Below, piece after piece: positions 43,422-52,073 of a stretch of DNA of 54,171 bases. The notes under the pieces are model-generated. The model had not been told where the DNA came from and made no database searches. It saw nothing but the letters and a program-made list of their open reading frames with translations. Every line of letters starts with the position of its first letter. Position 1 is the stretch's first letter. Origin of the DNA: Desulfotignum sp. (GTDB lineage: Bacteria > Desulfobacterota > Desulfobacteria > Desulfobacterales > Desulfobacteraceae). Location of the stretch: positions 1-54,171 of the forward strand of contig JAABUB010000013.1 of the NCBI GenBank assembly GCA_011389575.1, read 5' to 3'. The position numbers were made by a program, and so were the translations under genes.

Positions 43422-44357
43422 TCATTTTTCAACAAATGCAGCTTCTTTTGTTACGGCAGATATAAAATCTGCCGGTGGTTCAGCAGTAAACTTCATTTTC
43501 CTGCCTGAATACGGATGTCTGAAAGACATCTGCCAGGAATGCAGCATCTGCCTTGGATATGCCTGCTGTTTTCTGCGGTTTCTGCGGTATTGATAGATCC
43601 GGTCTCCCAGCAGGGGATGGTCCATCTCATAAAAATGGACCCGGATCTGGTGGGTGCGGCCGGTATGAAGTTTTATCCTGACCAGGCAGGAACGGACAAA
43701 CCGCCGGCATACCTGCCAGGATGTATGGGCGGATTTTCCTGTTTCAGGAATGACAGCCATACGTTTGCGGTGTTTTGGATGCCGGCCCACAGGCAGTGTG
43801 ATATCTCCGGAATCCGGAAGAAACGCACCTGACACCAGGGCCAGATAAGTTTTTTTTACCCGGTGGAATTTAAATTCTTTTTGCAGAAAATTGAGACTGC
43901 GGACAGTTCTGGCCACCAGAATCAGCCCGGTGGTGTCCCTGTCCAGGCGATGGACTATTCCAGGCCGCAAAGGGTCATCTCCTACATCTTTGATATCCGG
44001 ATAATAATGAAGTAATCTGTTGACCAGGGTATTACACTGGTTGCCTGCCCCGGGATGAACCACAAGGCCCGATGGCTTGTTCAAAACAATAATATGGGCA
44101 TCTTCATATATCAGGTGGATCGGCTCGGATTCCGGTGTTACCACCGGAGGCTGTCCCGGATGCGGAATTATCCCGGTGATCCGGTCTGATTTTTTCACCC
44201 GGTATCCAGGTCGTTTTTGTTGGGCAAAGACCCGGATGTTTCCCTGGTTGATCCATGCAGCTGCCATGGATCTAGTGCAGCCTTCCACTGCCTGACAAAC
44301 AAAAAAATCCAGCCGTTGACCTGCAGCTCCCCGGGGAACTATAAAGTCAATATTCAT
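43422..44357 (-). CDS. rluD: RluD-family 23S rRNA pseudouridine synthase
   Basis: This 311-residue enzyme has an N-terminal S4 RNA-binding domain (RLDFFVCQAVEGCTRSMAAAWINQGNIRV) and the RluA/RluD catalytic domain. HRLDRDTTGLILVAR contains the catalytic Asp, and LVRIKLHTGRTHQIRVHF is the RluA-type second motif. It isomerises uridines in RNA. The RluD rather than RluA/RluC assignment is a judgement from size and domain content. I start at ATG 44357 (MNIDFIVPRG). The upstream 22 in-frame residues are not family-like. carD ends 69 bp upstream. Confidence 0.9.
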   Translation of the reverse strand: MNIDFIVPRGAAGQRLDFFVCQAVEGCTRSMAAAWINQGNIRVFAQQKRPGYRVKKSDRITGIIPHPGQPPVVTPESEPIHLIYEDAHIIVLNKPSGLVVHPGAGNQCNTLVNRLLHYYPDIKDVGDDPLRPGIVHRLDRDTTGLILVARTVRSLNFLQKEFKFHRVKKTYLALVSGAFLPDSGDITLPVGRHPKHRKRMAVIPETGKSAHTSWQVCRRFVRSCLVRIKLHTGRTHQIRVHFYEMDHPLLGDRIYQYRRNRRKQQAYPRQMLHSWQMSFRHPYSGRKMKFTAEPPADFISAVTKEAAFVEK

Positions 44358-44426
44358 GGTACCCCAAAAGAAAACCGACGGACAATATCTGCCCGCCGGT
44401 TTGTCATACAAAATCCGTAACAAAGA

Positions 44427-44960
44427 CTATTGAAATAAATTCTCGATTTCTTTCATCATGGACAGCTCATCAATCTCTTTTGCCGTTGACAATTCTTGCA
44501 CCAAAAGGTTCTGGGCCGTATCCAGCAGTTTGCGTTCACCAAAGGAAAGATCTTTTTCCAGTTTAAGCTGAAACAGATCCCGGAAAACTTCAGCGACATC
44601 ATAAATGGAACCGGTTTTGATTTTGTCCATGTATTCCCTGTATCTCCGGTTCCAGGTCTGGTTGTCGCCATTTTGTGCCTTTTCCTGCATCACCTTGTAA
44701 ACTTTGGGAATTTCAGTCTCGGGAATGACTTCACGCAACCCCACTGATTCGACATTGGATGTGGGAATCATTATTACCATGCCGTTTTCAACAATTTTCA
44801 TCATGTAAAAATTCATGGTATCACCGTTTATCTCCTTGCTTTCAATTGACTCGATACAGCCAACCCCATGTGCAGGATAAACAGCCAGGTCCCCTTTTGC
44901 AAATTCTTTTTTGGTTGATGTTACCGCTCTAGCCGTTGTGTTCTTGGAATTTTCACCCAT
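44427..44960 (-). CDS. carD: CarD-family transcription factor
   Basis: The 177-residue product has an RNA polymerase-interacting Tudor-like domain (KGDLAVYPAHGVGCIESIE to about residue 85) and a helical C-terminus (YREYMDKIKTGSIYDVAEVFRDL, LSFGERKLLDTAQNLL). CarD binds the RNA polymerase beta subunit and stabilises the open complex at rRNA and other promoters. I start at ATG 44960 with AAGGTGG eight bases upstream. A GTG at 44972 overlaps that site. It has its own promoter. Confidence 0.92.
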   Translation of the reverse strand: MGENSKNTTARAVTSTKKEFAKGDLAVYPAHGVGCIESIESKEINGDTMNFYMMKIVENGMVIMIPTSNVESVGLREVIPETEIPKVYKVMQEKAQNGDNQTWNRRYREYMDKIKTGSIYDVAEVFRDLFQLKLEKDLSFGERKLLDTAQNLLVQELSTAKEIDELSMMKEIENLFQ

Positions 44961-45007
44961 TGGATAGCCCACCTTGATTTGTTAAAAACAATTTGCCCAT
45001 TCTTAAG

Positions 45008-45037
45008 TACGTAATCATATCTTAACAAGAATGTCAA
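45008..45037 (-). promoter_or_regulatory. Candidate promoter of carD
   Basis: On the minus strand TTGACA (45032-45037) and TACGTA (45008-45013) are 18 bases apart. The carD start is about 48 bp downstream of the -10. Confidence 0.45.
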
Positions 45038-45170
45038 ATAAAAAATTTGTGATAACCGCCTCCAAAGGCGTTTCAAACATTTTATCCAAAACCAGCAAAA
45101 ATTTTAACCGGAACCAAAAAAATTTACAAAGAAAAAAGATACAAATATTGTACAGCAAGATGACCAATGT

Positions 45171-45752
45171 TCAACGTCTGGTATTAACCTGGTTCATGGC
45201 CTGGACAACCCCTTTGGAAAGGATGAGGCTGCAGGCATTGACAGCAGTAGTCACCGTATCATTCAGGGCAGCCTGCTCCTCGGGGGCAAATCTTCCAAGC
45301 ACATGCCCGGTCACCTGGCCGTGCTCATCCGGATGTCCTACCCCTACCCGCACCCTGACACAGTCTTTGCGGCCAAAGGCATCCATAATGGACCTTACGC
45401 CGTTATGTCCACCTGCGCCTCTGTTCTGTACTATCTTAAGGGTACCAAAAGGCAGATCCATATCATCATGTACCACAATGATATCAGGAAAAGAAATTTT
45501 AAAATATGCGGATAATTTCTGGAGGGGAAACCCGCTTCGGTTCATGAAAGACAGCGGCTTGACCAAAAAAACATCCTGACCGTGAATTCGGGCTCTGGAA
45601 AAGGCTGCATCAAAACGGGTTTTGTTGAAATCAACACCTGCTTTTTCTGCAATGGCTTCCACCACCAGAAAGCCGATGTTGTGACGGGTCCGGGAATAGG
45701 ACTGGCCGGGATTTCCCAGACCCGCTATCATTTTACATCTTGGTTGTGCCAT
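45171..45752 (-). CDS. pth: Peptidyl-tRNA hydrolase
   Basis: This 193-residue enzyme frees tRNA from prematurely released peptidyl-tRNA. IAGLGNPGQSYSRTRHNIGF holds Asn and the catalytic His, VKPLSFMNRSG and VVHDDMDLPFG the conserved central motifs, and GGHNGVRSIMDAFG the tRNA-binding region. It lies directly after rplY, as in many deltaproteobacteria. Confidence 0.96.
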   Translation of the reverse strand: MAQPRCKMIAGLGNPGQSYSRTRHNIGFLVVEAIAEKAGVDFNKTRFDAAFSRARIHGQDVFLVKPLSFMNRSGFPLQKLSAYFKISFPDIIVVHDDMDLPFGTLKIVQNRGAGGHNGVRSIMDAFGRKDCVRVRVGVGHPDEHGQVTGHVLGRFAPEEQAALNDTVTTAVNACSLILSKGVVQAMNQVNTRR

Positions 45753-45766
45753 AAACAGGCAACACG

Positions 45767-46429
45767 CTATTCAGAAGAGTCTTCAGCCGACACCTCTTCT
45801 GTTTCAGCCATTTCTTCTTCCAGAAGTTCGTCTTCAGCCAATTCTTCTTCCTCTTCACCAGCATCAGGCGGAACAATCGTTATTACGGTAAAATTCACAT
45901 CATGGGGAATTTCCACTGCTTCTCCGAGATCGATCGCCTCCACATGGACAGCATCCCCGATATCCAGATCAGAAACATCTATCTCAATACTTTCAGGGGT
46001 ATCTGCAGGCTTGCACACCACTTCGAGTTCACGGCGGATGATCTGAAGCATGCCGTCGCCATCTTTGACCCCTTTACTGATCCCCACCGGTACAATCGGA
46101 ACAGATACAGTTACCAGGGTGTCCATATCAATCTGATGAAAATCCACATGCAGGTATTCGATGCCAAAGGTGTCCATCTGCAGATCCTTGAGCATCACCA
46201 CCTTGCTTTTAACCTCTTCTTCCCCCTGGATTTTCAAGTTCAAAAACAGGCCGGAAGCACCCCTGTCCCGAATGATTTTGTCAAATTCACTGGTTTCAAG
46301 GCATAACATCATGGGGTCAATTTTGGGACCGTAAATGATTGCAGGGATATTCTTTTTACTGCGCATTTTTCTGGCAGCACCCTTTCCTCTGGTGCTGCGT
46401 TTTGTTGCATGTAATTTAATAAGTTCCAA
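45767..46429 (-). CDS. rplY: 50S ribosomal protein L25, long (Ctc/TL5) form
   Basis: This 220-residue L25/Ctc protein binds 5S rRNA. The N-terminal domain starts MELIKLHATKRSTRGKGAARKMR and contains IPAIIYGP; the C-terminal TL5 domain has YLHVDFHQIDMDTLVTVSVPI. It ends in a very acidic tail (EEEEELAEDELLEEEMAETE). The start is TTG 46429, eight bases after GGAGG. It sits between prs and pth, the standard order. Confidence 0.95.
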   Translation of the reverse strand: MELIKLHATKRSTRGKGAARKMRSKKNIPAIIYGPKIDPMMLCLETSEFDKIIRDRGASGLFLNLKIQGEEEVKSKVVMLKDLQMDTFGIEYLHVDFHQIDMDTLVTVSVPIVPVGISKGVKDGDGMLQIIRRELEVVCKPADTPESIEIDVSDLDIGDAVHVEAIDLGEAVEIPHDVNFTVITIVPPDAGEEEEELAEDELLEEEMAETEEVSAEDSSE

Positions 46430-46503
46430 CGTCTTTTCCTCCGTGTCCGCTATTTACGAAAAGGTAAAATAATAGAGCGTTAAAGTGGACTGTTTAAAAT
46501 TGT

Positions 46504-47442
46504 TTATATAAATAGGGAATTAACCGAATCACCCCTGTAGCTGCGCATGATGGCCTCACCCACAAGCTTTGCAATGGATAATGTCCTGATTTTTTTACAT
46601 TTTTGTGCTTCTTCTGACAGAGGAATCGTATCAGTGGCAACCAGCGAGCTCAAAGAAGAGCTGTTTATTCTGTCAATGGCCGGTCCGGATAACACCGGAT
46701 GGGTGCAATAGGCATGCACCTGTCTGGCCCCTTTTTCACGGATCACTCCGGCAGCCTCGGTAAGGGTTCCGGCAGTATCCACCATGTCATCAATAATAAT
46801 GGCAATCTTGTTCTCGACGTCCCCGATAATGGCCATGGCCCTGGCCTGGTTGGGGGCACTTCGGCGCTTGTCAACAATGGCCAGGCTGCAATTCAGGCGT
46901 TTTGCATAGGCTCTGGCACGTTCCACACCGCCGGCGTCCGGAGAAACCACCACCAGATTTTCAGGGTACTTTGTTTTGATATCATCAATGATAATGGGCG
47001 CTGCATAGAGATTGTCCACAGGCACACTGAAAAATCCCTGGATCTGGCCGGCATGCAGATCCATGGTGATCACCCGGTCAACACCGGTGTTCTCCAGAAG
47101 ATCTGCCACCATTTTAGCAGAGATGGGAACCCTGGGAGACACTTTTTTATCCTGGCGGGCATAGCCAAAATAAGGAATAACAGCTGTAATGCGACTGGCG
47201 GAAGAACGTTTGAACGCATCGATTAAAAGCAGCAGCTCCACCAGGTGATCATTCACCGGTTTGCAGGTAGACTGGATCACAAAGATTTCCTGCTTTCGAA
47301 CATTTTCCAGTATTTCGACCTGGATTTCTCCGTCGCTGAAACGATTGACCTTCAATTTTCCCAAGGGTTTTGCAAGATATTCAGAAATTCTGTCACCCAG
47401 CAGGGGGTTTGAATTTCCTGCAAAAATTGACAACCCGCTCAT
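46504..47442 (-). CDS. prs: Ribose-phosphate pyrophosphokinase
   Basis: This 312-residue enzyme makes PRPP from ribose 5-phosphate and ATP for nucleotide, His and Trp synthesis. FAGNSNPLLGDRISEYL and FSDGEIQVEI open the protein, SRITAVIPYFGYARQDKK is the flexible loop region, and VVSPDAGGVERARAYAKRL and IIIDDMVDTAGTL (PRPP-binding) are diagnostic. The tRNA-Gln gene lies 36 bp upstream of the start and is probably co-transcribed. Confidence 0.97.
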   Translation of the reverse strand: MSGLSIFAGNSNPLLGDRISEYLAKPLGKLKVNRFSDGEIQVEILENVRKQEIFVIQSTCKPVNDHLVELLLLIDAFKRSSASRITAVIPYFGYARQDKKVSPRVPISAKMVADLLENTGVDRVITMDLHAGQIQGFFSVPVDNLYAAPIIIDDIKTKYPENLVVVSPDAGGVERARAYAKRLNCSLAIVDKRRSAPNQARAMAIIGDVENKIAIIIDDMVDTAGTLTEAAGVIREKGARQVHAYCTHPVLSGPAIDRINSSSLSSLVATDTIPLSEEAQKCKKIRTLSIAKLVGEAIMRSYRGDSVNSLFI

Positions 47443-47478
47443 AGCATATCTCTTTTTTTTATAAAGTCACAAAAATTA

Positions 47479-47553
47479 TGGCTGGGGCGAGAGGATTCGA
47501 ACCTCTGAATGCAGGGATCAAAACCCTGTGTCTTGCCACTTGACGACGCCCCA
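47479..47553 (-). tRNA. tRNA-Gln (anticodon UUG)
   Basis: The minus strand reads a 75-nt cloverleaf with encoded CCA. The acceptor stem is TGGGGCG paired with CGCCCCA, followed by discriminator G and CCA. The anticodon arm is CAGGG-TTTTGAT-CCCTG, giving TTG at positions 34-36. The T arm is AGAGG-TTCGAAT-CCTCT. It lies between ispE and prs, a common deltaproteobacterial position. Confidence 0.97.
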
Positions 47554-47574
47554 GTACATTTCCCATCCGTTATT

Positions 47575-48462
47575 TTATCCATTCTGCAACGCGGTTAAAA
47601 AAAAGCGTTTGTCTTTATCAAGCCAACGTCTGCAAAGGCATTCATACCCCTGCTTCGCATTTTCCCACCCTGAAAAAAGCGCAAAAAGAGTACTGCCACT
47701 GCCGGACATGGTCACAGGTCTTTGCAGCAACCGCTCCATCTCTTCTTTTGTGGACCTGATTTCCGGGTACAGCCTGAAGCTTGATCCTTCCAGATCATTA
47801 TGCAGACACTGCCGGATATCAATCCCCTCTCCTTGCAGCAGAGCATCCGAAACAGATTTTATAGTATATTTCTCAGGGGTTGTCAAACAAAAATCATATT
47901 CCGTAAACACCCTGACCGTGGGTACAGGAATACCGGGATTACACAGCACCAGATATGTGAGGCCCAAATCCGGGGTCCTGATAAGTTTTTCCCCCACCCC
48001 TGTGGCCAGGGCAGGTCCGCCAAAAAGAAAAAAAGGCACATCCGCCCCGAGTCCAAGCCCCATCTTTAAAAGCGCCTCCAAAGAAAAGGGACGACCGTAC
48101 CGCTCATTGAGTACTTTAAGAACTGTGGCGGCATTACTGCTGCCGCCACCCAGACCCCCGCCCACAGGAATGTGCTTGCGTATATGAATCAACACCCCGG
48201 CCATGGGTATTGGTTGGGCCAGGTTTTCACAGGATGAAAAAAACAGTGCTGCTGCCTGATGTGCCAGATTGGTTTTGCCTTCCGGCACATCAGGATGATC
48301 ACAGGTCACCTGGATATCCCGGCCCTGAAATGTAAATTCCATATCATCTGCCAGGCTGATTTTTGTCATCAGGGAAAAAAGCTCATGAAACCCGTCAGCA
48401 CGCCTGCCGGTGATATGTAGAAAAAGGTTTATCTTGGCCGGGGATGACCGGTTTTGTATCAA
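47575..48462 (-). CDS. ispE: 4-diphosphocytidyl-2-C-methyl-D-erythritol kinase
   Basis: This 295-residue GHMP kinase acts in the MEP isoprenoid pathway. SPAKINLFLHITGRRADGFHEL is the substrate-binding start, PVGGGLGGGSSNAATVL the ATP loop, and VTMSGSGSTLFALF the C-terminal GHMP motif. The start is TTG 48462, which overlaps the stop of the DUF1844 gene by 4 bp. It must be close to correct because the conserved AKINL motif is only eight residues in. Confidence 0.95.
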   Translation of the reverse strand: MIQNRSSPAKINLFLHITGRRADGFHELFSLMTKISLADDMEFTFQGRDIQVTCDHPDVPEGKTNLAHQAAALFFSSCENLAQPIPMAGVLIHIRKHIPVGGGLGGGSSNAATVLKVLNERYGRPFSLEALLKMGLGLGADVPFFLFGGPALATGVGEKLIRTPDLGLTYLVLCNPGIPVPTVRVFTEYDFCLTTPEKYTIKSVSDALLQGEGIDIRQCLHNDLEGSSFRLYPEIRSTKEEMERLLQRPVTMSGSGSTLFALFSGWENAKQGYECLCRRWLDKDKRFFLTALQNG

Positions 48463-48779
48463 GCGCTTGCCTCAACATAGGCCAGGCGTATTTCACTGAG
48501 AAGTGCCCGTAACAGATTTTCTTCATCCTTGTTCAGATTTCCCCGGGTTTTTTCCGAAAGCATGGCCATCATATCAATGGTGTGTTTGGCCATGATCAGA
48601 TTTTTCTGGATCTGTCCTGTGGAAGGATCTTCCACTTTTCCCAGCTGCACCAGTCCGGAGGAATAAATGGAAAGAATAAAGCTTGAAAAATCAACCTTGG
48701 GAAAAGCGTCTTTCCTGCTCGTTTTATTTTCTGTTGCTGCTTTTACTGTCTGCATGATAAAACCGTTTCCTTCGGGCAT
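48459..48779 (-). CDS. DUF1844 protein
   Basis: This 106-residue helical protein matches DUF1844 (DFSSFILSIYSSGLVQLGKV, NLIMAKHTIDMMAMLSEKTRGNL). The family has no defined function and commonly lies near ispE-type or ribosome-related genes in deltaproteobacteria. I start at ATG 48779, nine bases after AAAGGAG. A TTG at 48785 is too close to that site. It is coupled to ispE by a 4-bp overlap. Confidence 0.88.
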   Translation of the reverse strand: MPEGNGFIMQTVKAATENKTSRKDAFPKVDFSSFILSIYSSGLVQLGKVEDPSTGQIQKNLIMAKHTIDMMAMLSEKTRGNLNKDEENLLRALLSEIRLAYVEASA

Positions 48780-48793
48780 GGTCAAATTCTCCT

Positions 48794-50926
48794 TTACTGC
48801 GTTTGTGCTTTATCATCAAGCCGGATAATAATATCAGCCACGGTTGTCTTCTTACCTGTTTCATGGACAAAAAGCGGATTGATATCCAGCTCTCTGATCA
48901 TTGGGTAATCATCCACCAATGCTTTCAAGGATACAATGTTTTTTTCAATCTCCTCAATATCGGATGCTGATTCTCCCCGCAATCCTTTAAGAATAGGATA
49001 GCCTTTAATGCTTTTAACCATCCGCCTGGCCACATTCCGGCCCATGGGCGACAACCGGAAAGCCACATCCTTATAAACTTCCACAAAAATCCCTCCGAGC
49101 CCGAACATGACTGCATGACCGAATACCGGATCCCGGGTCACTCCCAAAATCACCTCTTTGCCGGCAGGTGCCATCTGCTGCACCAGCACCCCTTCCAGCT
49201 GCGCATCCGGGTCATATTTTTCCGCATTTTCCATGATGTCCGTAAACCCATTTTCAACGTCCCGGTCATTCTCCAGCCGCACCCGGACCCCACCGGCATC
49301 GGACTTGTGCAGGATCTGGGGAGATACGATCTTCATGACCACGGGATATCCCAGATCCCGGGCAATATCTCTGGCTTCGGCTGCTGTTTTGGCCAGGGCC
49401 ATGGGAAGAATGTTAAATCCATAGCATTTAAGGATTTCATTGCCGTCCAGTTCCCCCAGAACATACCGGCCCTGGGACAAATACTGGTGGATAATTTTTC
49501 CGGCTTTGTCTTTGTCATACACCAGATTATACTGGGGAAGAATTTTCCTGAAAAGCCATTTCATTCCCTCCCGCAAAGCCCCCAGGGACCTGGCAGCGCT
49601 CTCTGGAAACTGATACACCGGCACTTTGTGGGCCTGGAGCAGCTTGACCCCGTCAGATACGTCCACAATACCCATGAAAGCGCATAAAATCGGCTTAATG
49701 GTATTTTGGGCTATCCTGACAATGGCCTCAGCTGTGCCAATGGCATCGGTCATGGACTGGGGAGTGAGAATGATCAGCACCGCGTCCACACCCCGGTCCG
49801 CCAGCACGGTAGCCAAGGTATTCTCATACCGTTCTTTTGCCGCATCACCGATAACATCCACAGGATTATGAAAATTGGCTGTGGCCGGCAGATATTTTTT
49901 TAATTCCGTTATGGTTTCTTCGGAAAATTGTGCCAGCCGCAAGCCCGACTGTTCACTCATATCCGTGGCCATGATACCGGGGCCCCCGGCATTGGTGACA
50001 ATGGCGACCCTGTCCCCTGTAGGATACTTGTTGGCAGCAAAGGCCTGGGCATAATCAAAAAGCTCGTTCACGGTCTTACAGCGCAGAATACCGGACATGG
50101 TGAACAGCCCGTCATAAATCACATCTGATCCTGCCAGAGCCCCTGTGTGAGAGGCAGCCGCCCTTGCTCCGGCAACAGAGGAACCTGACTTGATAGCGAT
50201 AACATGGGTGGGGTTGGTACCGGAAGTCATCTTCCGAACTTCAGTGATGAACTCTTCTGCACTACGGCTCAACTCTTCCATATAAATCATGACCACATCC
50301 GTATCCGGGTCCTTGTGGTAGTAGCGCAGCAAATCCAGTTCATCCACATCCGCCTTGTTGCCGATGGAAATAAATTTGGAAAACCCAAACCCTTTGTCTG
50401 CTGCATAATCCAGTACAGCTGTGCACAATGCCCCGCTCTGGGAAATAAACGACACATTGCCCGGGGCCGGCATGCGTCCGGAAAAACTGGCATTCAATGA
50501 AACTTTGGGAGATGGATTGATCACCCCCAGACAGTTGGGACCCACCAGCCGGACCCCGGCATCGGTACACAAGGATTTTATCTGCTTTTCAATACCAGCG
50601 CCTTCTCCCCCCACTTCCTTGAAACCGGCAGATACGATCACAATGCCTTTCACCCCTTTGGCAATACACGCTTTTACAGATGCCAGAGCAGCTTTGGGCG
50701 GCAGGATAATCATAGCAAGATCAATTGGATCCGGAATATTGGTGATACTGGTATAGCACTTCACACTGAGAACGGACCTGGCTTTGGGGTTCACCGGATA
50801 CAAGGTGCCTTTATAGCCGCCGGACAGAATATTGGCAAAAATATCGTGGCCCACCTTACCCTTCTGGGTTGAGGCACCAACCACGGCAATTGTTTCCGGT
50901 GCAAAAATTGCATCCAGTTTATCCAT
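48794..50926 (-). CDS. ADP-forming acetyl/acyl-CoA synthetase, fused alpha-beta
   Basis: This 710-residue enzyme links acyl-CoA cleavage to ATP synthesis, or the reverse. Residues 1-460 are the alpha part: a CoA-binding Rossmann fold (IAVVGASTQKGKVGHDIF), a ligase domain, and the phospho-His motif ASHTGALAGSD with His260. About 485-705 is an ATP-grasp beta domain (GYPVVMKIVSPQILHKSDAGGV, LEGVLVQQMAPAGKEVILGV, FGLGGIFVEVYKDVAFRLSP). The substrate (acetate, propionate or aromatic acids) cannot be fixed from sequence. A protein acetyltransferase domain is absent. The DUF1844 gene follows 14 bp later. Confidence 0.9.
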   Translation of the reverse strand: MDKLDAIFAPETIAVVGASTQKGKVGHDIFANILSGGYKGTLYPVNPKARSVLSVKCYTSITNIPDPIDLAMIILPPKAALASVKACIAKGVKGIVIVSAGFKEVGGEGAGIEKQIKSLCTDAGVRLVGPNCLGVINPSPKVSLNASFSGRMPAPGNVSFISQSGALCTAVLDYAADKGFGFSKFISIGNKADVDELDLLRYYHKDPDTDVVMIYMEELSRSAEEFITEVRKMTSGTNPTHVIAIKSGSSVAGARAAASHTGALAGSDVIYDGLFTMSGILRCKTVNELFDYAQAFAANKYPTGDRVAIVTNAGGPGIMATDMSEQSGLRLAQFSEETITELKKYLPATANFHNPVDVIGDAAKERYENTLATVLADRGVDAVLIILTPQSMTDAIGTAEAIVRIAQNTIKPILCAFMGIVDVSDGVKLLQAHKVPVYQFPESAARSLGALREGMKWLFRKILPQYNLVYDKDKAGKIIHQYLSQGRYVLGELDGNEILKCYGFNILPMALAKTAAEARDIARDLGYPVVMKIVSPQILHKSDAGGVRVRLENDRDVENGFTDIMENAEKYDPDAQLEGVLVQQMAPAGKEVILGVTRDPVFGHAVMFGLGGIFVEVYKDVAFRLSPMGRNVARRMVKSIKGYPILKGLRGESASDIEEIEKNIVSLKALVDDYPMIRELDINPLFVHETGKKTTVADIIIRLDDKAQTQ

Positions 50927-50957
50927 GAGTCCCCTTTTTCAAACCCAACGTAACATT

Positions 50958-51019
50958 ACCCCGGTCAAAAACAAAGCCGGGGTCAGACCTGCATTCTTTC
51001 TTTTTCAAGCCTGACCCCG
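50958..51019. repeat. REP-like palindrome with GGGGTCAG ends
   Basis: CGGGGTCAG (50978-50986) and CTGACCCCG (51011-51019) are exact reverse complements around a 24-base, T-rich centre. A second overlapping hairpin pairs ACCCCGG (50958-50964) with CCGGGGT (50977-50983). GGGGTCAG palindromes are typical of REP elements mobilised by RAYT transposases. It lies between folD and the acyl-CoA synthetase gene. No transposase is nearby. Confidence 0.65.
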
Positions 51020-51047
51020 AAACATGGTTACAAGATAACGCTGTAAA

Positions 51048-51944
51048 TTAATTTATCCCAAGGCTCAACTTGGCAGACCTGAGGGTATTTTTCATCAGCA
51101 TGGCAATGGTCATGGGGCCCACCCCGCCAGGCACCGGGGTGATTTTACCGGCAATTTCCTTGGCTGCATCAAAATCCACATCCCCTTTAAGAATGGCTTT
51201 TCCGGTTTTTTCATTCATGCCCACCCGGTTGACTCCCACATCAATGACCGTGGCACCGGGTTTGATCCATTCGGGTTTCACCAGATCCGGCACGCCAGCT
51301 GCCACAATAAGGATATCCGCGCGTTTGCAGTGGCTGGCAAGATCTTTGGTCCGGGTATGAACAATGGTCACTGTAGCGTTGGCTCCAACCCCTTTCTGGG
51401 CCATCATCATGGCAATGGGTTTGCCCACGATGTTGGAACGGCCCACCACCACAACTTCCGCACCTGAGGTCTCCGTGCCCGAGCGTACAATCATTTCCTG
51501 AATTCCGGCCGGAGTGCAGGGCAGAAATTTGACCTCGTCTCCTCCGATCATCAGCCTGCCCACATTCACCGGATGAAAAGCATCCACATCCTTGTCCGGA
51601 TTGATGGCATTGAGCACTTTTTTGTCATCAATGTGTTTGGGCAGGGGCAGCTGCACCAGAATACCATGGATCTCGGGATCATTGTTATATTTATCAATCA
51701 ACGCCAGCAGGTCTTTTTCAGAAATATCTTCCGGCTGATCATCCTGGATTTCATGGAATCCCAAGCTTATGGCTGTTTTCACTTTAAGGGTTACATAACT
51801 GATGGATGCCGGGCTGGACCCCACAAGGATGGTCACAAGACCAGGCACCTTGCCGTGATTTTGTTTCATCTGATCGACTTCCTCTTTGATTTCCCCGAGG
51901 ATAGCCTTTCTGATTTCAGTTCCGCTGATAATTTGCGCTGTCAT
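51048..51944 (-). CDS. folD: FolD: methylene-THF dehydrogenase / methenyl-THF cyclohydrolase
   Basis: This 298-residue bifunctional enzyme interconverts methylene-, methenyl- and 10-formyl-THF. VGSSPASISYVTLKVKTA contains the catalytic Tyr-x-x-x-Lys, ILVQLPLPKHID and FHPVNVGRL are conserved, VVVGRSNIVGKPIAMMM is the NAD(P) loop, and PVPGGVGPMTIAMLMKNT is the C-terminal signature. I start at ATG 51944 (MTAQIISGTEIRK) because GGAG lies nine bases upstream. It follows fhs, the next enzyme of the methyl branch. Confidence 0.96.
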   Translation of the reverse strand: MTAQIISGTEIRKAILGEIKEEVDQMKQNHGKVPGLVTILVGSSPASISYVTLKVKTAISLGFHEIQDDQPEDISEKDLLALIDKYNNDPEIHGILVQLPLPKHIDDKKVLNAINPDKDVDAFHPVNVGRLMIGGDEVKFLPCTPAGIQEMIVRSGTETSGAEVVVVGRSNIVGKPIAMMMAQKGVGANATVTIVHTRTKDLASHCKRADILIVAAGVPDLVKPEWIKPGATVIDVGVNRVGMNEKTGKAILKGDVDFDAAKEIAGKITPVPGGVGPMTIAMLMKNTLRSAKLSLGIN

Positions 51945-51980
51945 ATTTTTTTCTCCAAACATTCATAAAGGGTTGACCCA

Positions 51981-52054
51981 TAACCGGCCCTGGCCTGAAA
52001 GCCTGCAAAAACACCGGTTACGGGATTTGGTCTAACCTATGTACATTTGTACAT
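51981..52054. promoter_or_regulatory. Palindromes between fhs and folD
   Basis: ATGTACA-TT-TGTACAT (52039-52054) is a perfect 7+7 inverted repeat. TAACCGG (51981-51987) and CCGGTTA (52014-52020) form another. Both lie in the 129-bp gap between the two folate genes. They could be an mRNA structure or operator. There is no T run to suggest termination. Confidence 0.4.
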
Positions 52055-52073
52055 GTAATCTGTGCAAACGGGA

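Noticed and set aside
45057..45075. Terminator downstream of pth (CGCCT-CCAA-AGGCG)
   Set aside because: The hairpin is short and has no T run on the minus strand, the direction in which pth is read.
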